A stretch of 64,000 nt of DNA from Procambarus clarkii (lineage: Eukaryota; Arthropoda; Malacostraca; Decapoda; Cambaridae), in contig NC_091173.1 in the NCBI RefSeq assembly GCF_040958095.1, positions 15,978,530-16,042,529 on the forward strand, in the 5' to 3' direction. Shown piece after piece: positions 34,798 through 45,789 of the stretch. Below the pieces are notes generated by a model that did no database searches, had not been told where the DNA came from, and worked only from the letters and a program-made list of their open reading frames with translations. The position numbers were made by a program, and so were the translations under genes. Numbering within the stretch: the stretch's first letter is position 1; every line of letters starts with the position of its first letter.

Positions 34798-34895
34798 TAC
34801 ATATAATTGCAAACAGAACCAAAACACTTACCCAAATTGACACTAGGCCTAACTATACAGAAAACACTAACCTATTGATTTATATTCTAGAAAAC
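34798..34895 (+). repeat. Dispersed repeat R6, copy 1
   Basis: 'ataattgcaaacagaaccaa' to 'ctaggcctaactatacagaa' recurs at 61,750-61,815 and, inverted, at 60,855-60,930. Confidence 0.65.
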
Positions 34896-34984
34896 ACCGA
34901 TTACACAGTTCACACAAATTTATGAATGTTTGGAGACGGCGACAGGTGCATAAGCCCAGCCTGAGGGTGGGTTAGTATCTGTCT

Positions 34985-35290
34985 AGAAGACGGGGTTCAT
35001 AATCCACGCATCTGCCGTCCACGACTCATCAAACATTTACGTGTTCACTGACGAAACCTGTACATCTCCTCAATCATGGTAGATTATCCTCTACTTATCA
35101 TATAGTTCGCCAGTTTTGACAATCCGTAACCGACGGTTATTATTGTTAAAGACAACCTTCCGAACTCTTGAACTATTTAATAAGTGGGAAGTAAGCTGCC
35201 GTGGTTGAAGAAAGATGTAGAGGTTTCGTATGTTGACATGTAAATGCTACGAGAGTCATGGCCGTGGGATCTGCACCCAACACCAGCCTC
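34985..35290. mobile_element. Palindromic element P4, copy 1
   Basis: Left arm 'gaaacctgtacatctcctca' (about 35,054) and right arm with 'gaagaaagatgtagaggttt' (about 35,208) are imperfect inverted repeats of about 110-130 bp. The same arms form the element at 49,685-49,945. Non-coding. Confidence 0.6.
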
Positions 35291-37048
35291 CCCGTCACAT
35301 CACAAGGCGGCACTACGTTATTTTCAATAATCATATATATTTCTTTGACATAATAACCTCCAATCAATAACAAGCATTCTTTATCTATAACTTTTATTCA
35401 CAAGGATTATATTAAGCTACTATAAATAATCACTATAATGATGATATATGATGAATATCAATATTTTCTAACTACAATCAATATTCTATATCATTATATA
35501 TCTATTCATGTATTATATTAAAGGTTTTAATATATAAAGTATTATATATTAAACCATCTATAATGATTACCTACCTACCTCTCGCCCTGACGAAGACACA
35601 ACTGATCAGGCATCCTTAGTAGGGGTTAATAAAGTTCAATAACACACGGATTTGTAGATAAATCAATTTATATCTCGAGTGTGTTGAAAAACCCTGAGTT
35701 CATCCTGTTTATAGTGTTCAATGGGGTTGCTTCACACAGGGTTGCTGCGCCTCCTGCTCTCGGCAGCCATTCTTGAATCAATATATAGATCAGGGGGCCA
35801 TTAGCTCCGCTGTTTTCCCGATGAAGACTATGAGGCTATGAGGTAACTATTACTTGCGTTCCACAGAATACATTTGAAGCTAATTTTGCCATTAGGAGTG
35901 TATGTTTCAAGCTTTGTTAACGATCTATATTCACAATATACAATAATAATCTGCTATCAGTATCTAGATGAGATGGCATTTTATGGATTATATTCATTAT
36001 GATGCTTTTCATTATAATCATAATCCATAAACGATGATCATATATAATTAAAATTTCAAATAAACAGCTAAATGTAGATTATATATTCCTCTCTCCCGCT
36101 CTCTGTGAGTAGGTGACTCAGAGGCATATGGGTGGAGGGACTCACACACACGCAGCCTGTGCCCTGTGCACCATGGTCGAGGCCGCTGCACTTAATTGTG
36201 TGTAAATGTGGCTCAATAGGCTCGAAGCCCATAAGAACACGGCGTAAACATGTAGTCACCGCAGTGCGTCAGCGTATGGGGGATACACAGTAGGCAAGCC
36301 GTATGGCAATTGATGAGTAGATATTTGGAACTAATTTACAGGAATTCCATGACACGTTTCAATGTTTGTTCATCCCAGGAGTTCTAGACTGCACTAAAAG
36401 AACAGGAGATATGTCATATAAACGCCAAGAACACTCTTGAGGTCTTCCTAGGTTATCAGAGGGTTATGCAACGGTTTAACCTATGTTGAATACCTGAGAC
36501 AGTAATGGATATTTAGATGAGTCAACTTGCCGGTTAAACAATGCTGAGACAGTGGTCGCGTAACTCACTAAAAATGCGAAGGAAATTTATCAGTGAATTA
36601 TTGATCAAAATGCGTGCAAGTACAGCATGTACACTGTACATGCTGTACAATGTACATGCTGTACATGCTGGACCCCGAAGGACTCGTTGGGTTCACGACG
36701 ACCATCAGCTGTCAGTTTGATATACTTAGACTTCAAAGTTATTTAGCAGTGATTGCGTTATACCAAAGTTTTCGCAGTGGGTTAACAGTGATATTTTGCG
36801 TATTGAAGCTTCAGAATTGTTCTGTGTAACAGTGCCTTGTACTGAGCATTCAGAAGTGATTATTGGTATCGAAGTCAGAAGTGATTATCAATGATTACGT
36901 TGTGCTGTAATTTCTGAGGTAATTTTACAGTGCTCTGTCGTGAAGATTCTTAATTAGTGAAAACGCTCATGGTGGAGTACTGTGCGTACTGTGCTCGAGG
37001 AATAGTATCAAGGAGAATGCGAACTTTTAGGGAACAGAATGCGTGCAA
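35291..37048. other. Unassigned AT-rich sequence
   Basis: 35,320-36,060 is strongly AT-rich. 36,621-36,647 is a palindrome (13-bp arms around one base) of TACAGCATGTACA, with further GTACATGCTG repeats to 36,668. Short open frames are unrecognised. No gene. Confidence 0.5.
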
Positions 37049-37189
37049 AAAGAATTACCGGAAAAAATAGGCAGATGGATCTACAATTTCCTGACTAACA
37101 GAACCCCATGTGTAATAGTCGACAAAATAAAATCCGGACCATCAACCGTGAAGAGCTCAATTCCCCAGGGTACTGTGCTTGCTCCAGTG
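37049..37189 (+). pseudogene. LINE reverse transcriptase fragment cut by another element
   Basis: An open 47-codon stretch reads KELPEKIGRWIYNFLTNRTP, CVIVDKIKSGPSTVKSS and IPQGTVLAPV, the fingers/palm segment ending at the conserved PQGT/SVLGP motif. It stops abruptly at 37,189 where 'tgtaacacgggtgattc' begins. It is an in-frame, relatively well-kept fragment. Confidence 0.85.
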
Positions 37190-37830
37190 TAACACGGGTG
37201 ATTCGTTCTTTCTTTTTTTCTTCTTTTACCTTCACCCTGTCCTTAATCTTTATTCACTTCTCAAACCAAGGGACCCTCAGAGCTATACTTGAGCCGACCC
37301 CACGCCACGTGGTCTTAAGCCGTTGACCGGCTTAAGATTCTAGAACCTTATGACGTGAAAACAGACTTCTAGCAAAACTGTAGAATCGCCTTGCGCTGCC
37401 ACCACCAGACCATTCCCACTGACCAATGACCGAGGTCTGGATCGATCATGCTAATCAATAAACCTTGGGGCTTGATCCCCACTAGTAATATATGAATTGA
37501 ATTTTACGTTAATTGTGGAATTATTAAAAACAAAAGGGATAATGAATTCTTATTTGGTGTAAGCATCTGCGGCCCAACTCAACTCGGCCTTTTAGGCTAC
37601 CCACGTGGTCCGGGACAATGTAAATAAATTACATAAAATGGAAATTAATAAAAAGAAAATTTACTAGCTAAATGGTTTATTCAAAATTAAACAAAATCTA
37701 AAATCAAAACGGCTCAAGTATAGCTCTGGGGGTCCCTTGGTTTAAGAAGTGAATAAAGATTAAGGACAGGGTGAAGGTAAAAGAAGAAAAAAAGAAAGAA
37801 CGAATCCCACCGCTGCCACCATTGTAACAC
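37188..37830 (-). mobile_element. LTR retrotransposon leader, inverted duplication
   Basis: Arms 37,201-37,296 and 37,710-37,805 are inverted repeats of 96 bp with two mismatches. On the minus strand the right arm continues outward into a primer binding site and an LTR end. The left arm has the same outer sequence 'tgtaacacgggtgatt', partly lost. The 413-bp centre has no open frame. It looks like a fold-back derivative of an LTR element's 5' leader. Confidence 0.65.
37801..37821 (-). other. Primer binding site for tRNA-Leu
   Basis: The plus strand reads cgaatcccaccgctgccacc plus a, which equals the 3' end of an animal tRNA-Leu including CCA. The minus strand is therefore complementary to the tRNA over 21 bases. 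On the minus strand it follows one base after GTGTTACA, the expected ...CA end of an LTR. Confidence 0.75.
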
Positions 37831-38250
37831 GGGTGATTGTCACACCATTGTAACACGGGTGATTGTCACACCATTGTAACACGGGTGATTGTCACACCAT
37901 TGTAACACGGGTCCAACCATGTTGGACACGTACCCCACAGGAATCGGGGAGATGCAAAGTTGGGCGAGGCTAGCCCCAAGCGTCTGGGCTCGAACATATA
38001 GACATTCTAATTTACAGATATGGATTTAAACATTCTGTATTGGCTGATTGATGAAGATTAAGCCACCAAAGAGGTGGCGCGGGCATGAATGGTTCTGAAT
38101 TGATTATTGCTCATCTTTGATGGCCGGAAACGTGCCGAATTGGAGTCACCGTGACAGCGTGTCTGGTGACGGTCTGATCCACTCCCAGCTCTGAGATCAA
38201 TTACGGAATTATACTAGAATTAAAGGCAACAACTGAGACGAAGAGCGGCG
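37823..38250 (-). mobile_element. LTR (partial) with 26-bp end duplication
   Basis: The LTR terminus 'tgtaacacgggtgattgtca' is repeated about 3.5 times with a 26-bp period up to 37,915. The remaining sequence, including 'gattaagccaccaaagaggt' near 38,057, is probably the LTR body. Its outer boundary is not identified and no second LTR or gag/pol is in the window. Confidence 0.5.
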
Positions 38251-38269
38251 GCGCCTGTGAGAATTATCT

Positions 38270-38760
38270 TTAAACTTAGTGCCATCACACTGAAGCATGA
38301 TAGTGCGATGGCACACTATTGTCTTAGTGCTATCACACTACCATGTTTTAATGTCCTCTCACTATCAAGCTTTAGTGCCTTCACACTATCATGCTTTACT
38401 GCCATGGCACTGCAATGCTTCAGTGACATCATTCTAGCATGCTTTACTGACATAACATTACCAAGCTTTAGTGCAATCCCACTACTGTTTAGTGACATCC
38501 CACTACTCTGTTTAGTGACATCACACTACTCTGTTTAGTGACATCACACTACTCTGTTTAGTGACTATCACACTACTCTGTTTAGTGACATCCCACTACT
38601 CTGTTTAGTGACATCACACTACTCTGTTTAGTAACTATCACATTACTCTGTTTAGTGACATCACACTACTCTGTTTAGTGACATCACACTACTCTGTTTA
38701 GTGACATCACACTACTCTGTTTAGTGACATCACACTATCATGCTTTAGTGACATTAGTCA
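38270..38760. repeat. 23-bp tandem repeat, about 11 good and 9 worn copies
   Basis: Unit 'ctctgtttagtgacatcaca' plus 'cta' is regular at 38,489-38,735. The left part holds diverged versions ('tttagtgccatcacactatc'). Confidence 0.93.
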
Positions 38761-38975
38761 TTCAATATTGACATCACAGTCATGCAGTACTGACATCATA
38801 ATTACGAAATAGTGACATAAGACTTTCATCCTAAACTGAGCGTACTTTTCAATAGTAGGTGGAAACCACAAGATAGAAACAATGTACACATACAATGACC
38901 CCTACATTGTACACCCATCTTGCACTCACTTCATGAACCATTAACCTACTAAATAATAACAAAGGAGGAAAACTT

Positions 38976-38977
<2 letters not shown>

Positions 38978-39063
<86 letters not shown>
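38978..39063. repeat. (GA)n microsatellite
   Basis: About 86 bp of pure GA. Confidence 0.98.
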
Positions 39064-39067
<4 letters not shown>

Positions 39068-39278
39068 GGGGGTATGGGTGAGGGGGAACGTAAACAGCCC
39101 ATTAAGCTGGCCCAAATCAACTTACAACGCGCAATTTGCAAAACAATTTTAGCAATGAGCCACAGCGGCTGCTGATGATTTATGTCATCTTCTGCTGAGA
39201 GGTTAAAGTTGCTGATATCCGTGTGGTTGTGTCGGTCTCTCTCTCCCTCGTCTGTCTTTATGTCACTCTGTGTGTGTG

Positions 39279-39480
<202 letters not shown>

Positions 39481-41170
39481 CTAAAAGATGATAATTGTAA
39501 TTAATAAGAATGAAGAAGTTGCAAACAACTAGCTTAAATTATAGATGTAATAAATACTTTGGTAATGGCTTCCGAGAAAATTTAAACCGTGATTAATGAG
39601 CTTTTGATACGAACTAAACAAAGGATATATAATTGTCTTATATACACAACAAGATACTTTAGTTGATAAGAATTATGAAGTCGTTGTCGTCAGTGAAATT
39701 TAAAGTGAGTCTTTTAAAATTACTCTCTCTTAAAAACTCTTCCACTGCGGCATTAGCTACATACATAAAAGAGGAACTGCCACTAATTCCTGACACAAAA
39801 GAGTCCAGTAAGATGTGGGGAAATTACCATAAAAATCGTAAAACCTGCAGACGGCCATATTTGTTTGGTGAGAGGATCCATGGCAGCATCTGGCAGTCTC
39901 GTCTCGTTGTGGTGTTTATTCTTCGCGCCACTCAATTACGAGCCTAAATTATGACGTAAAGAAAGTGTAGAGAAGGAGGCACAAGCCGTAACTCACGTAA
40001 ACACTGCCCCAGACGACGTATTTATGGAGCCCAAGTCATAAATATTCAAACCTGAAGGTCCATTAGTATAAATAGTACAAATGGGGCCGTGGTGAACTAC
40101 GAATCTTCTTGTTTTCTGCGCATTACAACGGGCCTACAATATTTTGGGAGTTCGGTATTTAAGGCATTATGCCCGAGATTGACCTCGATTCAACCTTTTA
40201 ATCTGACGGGTTTATTCATTGTTTATTCATTATTCTTCGAGTTGAAATGCTAACAAGAGGTGAAAACTGAATTAAAATCCGTCAGCATGAAATCTGGCCG
40301 TGTTTTAATCAAAAGAGAGATGTTGTCGGCTAGTTGTGCACGACCCGTCCCGGAGCTGTGGGTGAGGATGACGCTGGCCGGGCCTCTCAAGGCTGGGTGG
40401 TGGGTCCTGGCCCATGGTGAGGGCCCTCCCACTACTGGCCCGTCCTGGGCCCATGTGAGCCTCGCCCCTGGCAAGGGCCCGAGTTTCGAGAGCAGTGCTC
40501 ACAAGACCGATGATAAGCTGTTCAGTAACCAGCTTGTGTAATTTGTGTGAGGGAGTCACCGTTTATTATGAGCTCCGACGTCAAGTTTCACATTTCATGG
40601 TCGGCCTCTCTATATTCGGGTCTTAATTTGTGTTATTAGCGCGCTCATAATTAATTTCACAACTCTGCCTCGGCCAACAGCTGCGTGTTGTGACCTGCAA
40701 CCTAAAATAAATTTCCATCCTCGTTGGTAATGGACATGAAAATTGGCGCTGCGATGTTTCACTGAGTTTCGCCTCATTCTCTTGGCTCGAGTACGCCCGC
40801 ATCTCGTTTGGTTTACAAGTATAGCGACAAGAACCGCGTTGCTCACTCGAAACAAATGACACACGAGAATACTCTAGCATCTTCATCGATCCCATAAAGT
40901 CTTCCAAGTTGGCACCATAAGCCGCATCGAATCCTAGAACGACGATCATCGCGAAGGCCGGAGCGGAGGCCCATTTGGAGGAGCGTCGGAGATTTCTGAA
41001 GCCTTTCTCCCATTGCAGGTGAGGGTGGGCGGTCAAGCCTATAATTTCGGCCTCTCAATCACCGCACATCCACTCATTACGGATCCTGCCATCTTCGCTT
41101 TTCCATCTACATCTTAATTAATTTACATCTCAAAGAGCCAGCGAGGTGGGAACTACCCTGATGGAGATGT
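39481..41170. other. Longest repeat-free stretch; possible conserved non-coding region
   Basis: About 1.7 kb of balanced, non-repetitive sequence with intact-looking motifs such as TAATTA (40,648) and 'ccatatttgtttggtgagag' (39,853). Open frames of 84-137 residues on both strands at 40,260-41,058 overlap and match no family I know. A coding exon cannot be excluded, but no splice-flanked frame stands out. Confidence 0.35.
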
Positions 41171-41805
41171 CGGCCGGAGTTATGGAGATGGAAGAGGCAA
41201 TGGGAAAGGGTAGGAGAATAGGTAGGAAGAAACAGAGGAAGTGAGAGGAGTAAAGAGAAAAGGGAGAGACAAGGAGTGGGAGACGAAGGGAGAGAGGAGG
41301 GTAAAGAGAGGAAAATGAACGGAGCTAGAGGAAGTGGGAAGAGATGGGGATATGAGATGGGATACTGCCCGAAACGCTTTGCGTAATAGTGGCTTTAGGC
41401 ATTGTATGTACTAGCTCCATCTATAAATCGATCAATTTATGTAAAATCTCTTGTATGTATGTACCTTACCTAAATAAACATTTTATTTATTTTATTTTTA
41501 TTTTATTTTTATTAGGTATATGGAGTACGATAAGCAGCAATAACTATCGTGCTTTACTGTTTACAAGTTTGGTTTACGATTGAGAAGGTTGACGTATTCG
41601 GTACTGACCAAATCCATTCAATGTAGCATCTAAATTATTAGGACTGCTTACAATTTTTAAATATGTTTTCTCTAGAATTTATATTATGTGTCTCTCTCTT
41701 GGCGAGATACATAATACTTATATACAGCTAGAAAATATTATAAGGACTGGTTCCAAATCTGTACACGGAAGTAACTCCATATGAGACCAAGCGGCATGGC
41801 AGGAG
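41171..41805. other. Purine-rich then AT-rich unassigned sequence
   Basis: 41,170-41,350 is AG-rich. 41,480-41,515 is a TTTTA/TTTAT patch. 'tatataca' and 'gcgagatacataata' follow without a recognised feature. Confidence 0.5.
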
Positions 41806-41940
41806 GTGCAACCGCTGAAAAGCAGCTGGGCGTCAGGTGAACGAAACTTTGCCCATTTCTTTCTGCCTCGACCGGGAATCGAACCCGGGCCCTTAGGACT
41901 ACGACCCCAGAGCGCTGTCCACTCAGCCGCGAGGAACCAT
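41806..41940 (-). mobile_element. SINE-1, head and partial body
   Basis: Minus strand: 'cctcgcggctgagtggacag' (A-box region), B-box GGTTCGATTCC (41,885-41,875), 'agaaagaaatgggcaaagtt' and a worn end. The tail is missing. Confidence 0.8.
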
Positions 41941-42029
41941 TGTATGTTGTGGAGGTTGTACTTGCCTAAATGTGCCTTCAGTGTTGAGCACCAACTCCTG
42001 AGCCCCCACTTTCCAGCTACTGGAGGTCT

Positions 42030-42730
42030 AATTCAGTGACTTCCGACTTCCTGTTTCTTGTTATAATTACTTTTGAACTGCTTATTGTATTAGCTTCTCC
42101 TACCTTCCCCTTCCAAATCATTACGTTCATGACGCATCTGCATCTCAAGTTTCTATTGTTCTATTTCAAGTTCACACCTCGTTCTTTTCTACTTTACACT
42201 GAACATATCGTAATCCTTATCAGGCGTGTCAAATTTCAGGCGAATATTATACGTAGTTATTTTGCCTCCTCGATTTCGACTTTCTTCAAGTATGGCGAGG
42301 TTCATCTAACTCAGGCTTTCTTTATAGATTAATCCCCTCAGCTCTGGTACAAGTCACGTAGAATACCTCCAGATTTTTTATAGTTTGATTTTACGTTTCT
42401 TTAGGTGGAGGTTCCACACTTGGTCGCATACTCAAGAATGGTCAGCATAGTACAGTGTCCTGAAGACTTTTTCTCTTGAGTTCTAAATGTTATTCTGACG
42501 TTTGCCAGTTTCGCATATACTGATGGTTTATGTGAGCCCACAGTCCTCTGACAGTGCTCACGCCTCAGTACTTCTCCTTTGCCTTTGCGGTGACAGAACC
42601 GTCTCCCTTTGATCTTATGCAGCTCAATGGGCAGTCTTGCTCCCTCCCAGAACCTCATGAAACTGCATTTTTGTTGGTTGAAGAATAGCAGAAATTTATT
42701 CGACCATCTTGTTGCATTCTTTAACAATCC
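42030..42730 (-). pseudogene. LINE-B reverse transcriptase, C-terminal half
   Basis: Minus strand blocks: LKNATRWSNKFLLFFNQQKC (about 42,725-42,666), YAKLANVRITFRT (about 42,518-42,480), LEYATKC (about 42,436) and WKGKVGEANTIS (about 42,112-42,077). It is continuous with the piece at 42,995-43,165 across a SINE insertion. Dead copy with frame breaks. Confidence 0.8.
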
Positions 42731-42990
42731 AGGGAGCCGGTCGGCCGAGCGGACAGCACACTGGACTTGTTTGAACCCTGTGGTCCCGGGTTCGAACCCG
42801 GGCGCCAGCGAGAAACAATGGGCAGAGTTTCTTTCACCCTGATGCTCCTGTTACCTAGCAGTAAAATAGGTACCTGGGTGTTAGTCAGCTGTCACGGGCT
42901 GCTTCCTGGGGATGGAGGCCTGGTCGAGGACCGGGCCGCGGGGACACTAAAGCCCCGAAATCATCTCAAGATAACCTCAAGATCCTTCTG
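42731..42990 (+). mobile_element. SINE-1B: SINE-1 head and body with P2-type tail
   Basis: Head with 'tcggccgagcggacagcaca' (A-box) and B-box GGTTCGAACCC (42,789-42,799), with a T-arm that is a perfect CCCGGGTTCGAACCCGGG palindrome. Body 'gaaacaatgggcagagtttc' and 'acctagcagtaaaataggta' as in SINE-1, but the tail is 'ggcctggtcgaggaccgggc' to 'aagataacctcaag', which is the P2 repeat. Inserted into a LINE-B copy. Confidence 0.85.
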
Positions 42991-42994
42991 TGAT

Positions 42995-43165
42995 TATTCA
43001 TTAATATTGCAGAAACTGCAAAAATGAACATGAATCAACTTCAGATCATTTACATACATCAAGAGTAATATTGGTCCACGTGGTACACGACTTGTGATGA
43101 CCTGAGGCCGCTCTGGTCTCGCCTCTCACCATAACCCTGTTCCCTATCACAGGTGTGCGTGCGCG
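42995..43165 (-). pseudogene. LINE-B reverse transcriptase, palm segment
   Basis: Minus strand SRVPRGPILLLMYVNDLK (about 43,093-43,040) and MFIFAVSAI (about 43,030-43,000), where FADD has become FAVS, losing the catalytic Asp pair. It leads directly into the C-terminal half beyond the SINE. Confidence 0.75.
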
Positions 43166-44235
43166 CGTGAATGTGCGCATGCAGGGAACCGACTGATATA
43201 TAAAACAAAAAGATGAACGAGGTTTTCGTTATATATTCTCCCCATGTCTTATAGTTTCATTCAGATCTGCTTATTTCCTATTAAGTTCATTTGCTGAGTA
43301 ATGCAGAGAGCTGAGCTCAGAGAGGTCAGGGAGATACATAACAGCAAACCTTATACAAAAGACTCTCATAATGTTATGCAGACGTGAAGGAAAGATCTTC
43401 ATGACCTCGTATGCAAATGAGTTTTGTGATTGCTGAAAGTCTTTGAAACTTTTACTTTGGTGCTGAATATGACCCGAAATCGCCCTCATTTTCCCGACTT
43501 TCACGTGATAATTCACGTGATAATGAGAATTTCGTGAATCTGTAAGTTTTAAATTGGGTATTGAAAGTGATTCGAAAGTGGCCTCACGTCTCATCTTCGC
43601 TGTTTATTCACGGAAAAATATTTTTTTATTTTAATGATGCTGGATGACCTGGAATCATTTGAATTAATATTTTTAGAGGAAGGCAAGTGAACGGATAGGA
43701 GACTGAAGCCTCATCGTCAGCTTGTAGCGGAACATGAAACTATCATTATTCCTACATTTTCATTTTCACTGCAAGGGGAATATGCAGTATCTTTTATATT
43801 TTTTATTAAATTCTGAAACGTTGATTAAACTATTTTTTGAGGCAAATCTTGCACAATTTAGGAATCAAATATATTTGACCGCCAGAATCTGCCCAGTCAG
43901 TGATACTTGAAAAAATAAATAAATATAAAGTAATAATCCTACCAGTTTTGACGACACGAGATAATCAATAAAATGCCAAAAATAAGAAAGTAACCAGGGT
44001 TATAAAGCCACCTTATTTTTAAAATTGGAGAGCTTAGTCTCTATTGTGAAACTCCAAACCAGAAGAGGAGAGGAAATGTGCCATTCTAATTATGAATGTC
44101 AGACATTCATTAAACTGCTTCGTTAATTTACCAAAAAAGTAATAACATGAATATTAGTGTCACTTCTTCCACAACTTTATCATGAAACATGTGAAAATGA
44201 GTCACTATTCAGACGTCAGGCTGCGAGTAGCCGCG
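43166..44235. other. Unassigned AT-rich sequence
   Basis: A 107-residue minus-strand frame at 43,271-43,594 is unrecognised. There is a 'ttttcacgtgataattcacg' doubled motif at about 43,500. No repeat family identified. Confidence 0.45.
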
Positions 44236-44316
44236 TCCAAGAGCCTAGTTGACCAGGCCGCTACCAGGAGGCCTGGTCAGAGACCGGGCCGCCGGGACGT
44301 TGATCCTCGAAATCAC
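44236..44316 (+). mobile_element. P2 family, single copy
   Basis: 'ggaggcctggtcagagaccg' then 'ggccgccgggac' matches the P2 core. Confidence 0.65.
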
Positions 44317-44566
44317 CACTAGGGGAATTCATATTCAGATTCAAGGGTAGTCATATTCACGACACTGAAACTATTGTTTATCGTCACTATTCTTCATAAC
44401 GAGAAAAGTGGTAAATCAGTACAAATTATAACAAAAATACAAGTTTTAGATAAAGAATGTACCATGGTACTAAGTAATTGATTTAGCTATCAATGTAGGA
44501 TAATTACTGTGTTACGTGGGATGACACATGGATGTCTTGCGTGTGGTGACAATTACATGCACAAGC

Positions 44567-44567
44567 A

Positions 44568-44649
<82 letters not shown>
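44567..44649. repeat. (GCAC)n/(CA)n microsatellite
   Basis: Five GCAC units run into about 60 bp of CA, ending exactly where LINE-B coding sequence starts. Confidence 0.97.
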
Positions 44650-44651
<2 letters not shown>

Positions 44652-45360
44652 AGGTCTTCACAATAGAACAAGGAGAAGCCCCTGTACTAAATGAGGAGGC
44701 GGCAAACCAAGCAACCTTGGAGGAATTTGACCTCACCAGTGATGAGGTCAAAAGGTGTCTGCTGGAGCTGGATGTGACAAAGGCTGTTGGGCCTGACAGA
44801 ATCTCACCATGGATACTAAAGGAAGGTGCAGAAGCACTAAGTGTGCCACTCTCTATGGTGTATAACAGGTCACTGGAAACAGGAGACCTGTTTTCTGTTA
44901 ATGAAATTAGGCGAAGGGAGCAGGAGGCTGAACACAAGGTACCATCTGGGAGGTGAATTCCTGCAAGAGTCAAATAGAGAGAAAGATCTGGGGGTTGATA
45001 TCACACCGAACCTGTCCCCAGAGGCCCACATCGAAAGGATATCATCAGCGGTATATGCTAGACTGGCCAACATAAGAACTGCCTTTAGAAACTTTAGCAT
45101 GGCCATGACCATGCTGCAGAGGTGTGACTGGTGCCTGCTATAGTTCAAGTGGGGCCGTAACAACAGAGAGGAAAACAACTTTCATATTCAGAACAGTAAA
45201 GGACCTTCGTGGATATTGCTCAGAACTCATCAAGTGGAATGCCCTGAAAGAACAGGTCGAAGGCACCTTCATCCACAACTTCAAGTCTGATTCGACAAAG
45301 AATTCGATGACATGAGTTCAATCATACCGCACCAAGTACAGCAAGGCTTACAGGCGGAGC
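44650..45360 (+). pseudogene. Internally deleted LINE-B
   Basis: EEAANQATLEEFDLTSDEVK, RCLLELDVTKAVGPDRISPW and ILKEGAEALSVPLSMVYNR (44,693-44,869) form the start of a reverse transcriptase domain. At about 44,895 the sequence jumps to LNTRYHLGGEFLQES, KDLGVDITPNLSPEAHI and YARLANIRTAFRN (44,930-45,090), the thumb region, skipping the catalytic palm. A further jump leads to LIKWNALKEQVEGTFIHNFK (45,227-45,286), the C-terminus. A worn tail follows ('ttacaggcggagcataaaga'). The deletions remove the active site. Confidence 0.88.
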
Positions 45361-45785
45361 ATAAAGACTTAGATCCCACTTTCTCGGAGTCACTATTAAG
45401 TAAGCATTTTAAGCAAACAAATACAACACCAGGAGAATACGTATGATGCGCGCATGTAAGAACAGCTGTCATAAATATTAATGTAGAATACTTCGGGATA
45501 ATGTATACCACTTAAGTAAGTCCTGTAACAGACTTTGCGGTGGCCTAGGTATGTATTAAGCTGTTAATACATTCAGTGATCATGTCCTCTATTGATCTGT
45601 TTTCCATCTATTTATATGTTTATCATTCTAATGATTTCTCTAGCCATCTACTGATTTATCTATCCATTTACAAACATGCTTAACCTGTCCATAATTTAAG
45701 CTCTTTCTTCTTTCTCTCAACTCTGTCTCCTCACCTTGTGCCTTCATTTCTCCTTCCTCTTTCCTCTTCTTATTCCTTTACATTC
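45361..45785. other. Unassigned sequence
   Basis: AT-rich, with a TCTAT/ATTTA patch at 45,600-45,670 and pyrimidine-rich sequence at 45,700-45,780. Confidence 0.5.
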
Positions 45786-45789
45786 CTGG

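Noticed and set aside
40260-41058. Possible exon (frames of 84-137 residues on both strands)
   Set aside because: Frames overlap on opposite strands and show no family motif. Kept only as an area to examine.
42731-42805. tRNA gene
   Set aside because: A- and B-boxes and a perfect T-arm are present, but it is joined to a SINE body and the anticodon region does not fold convincingly. The same holds for the other SINE heads.
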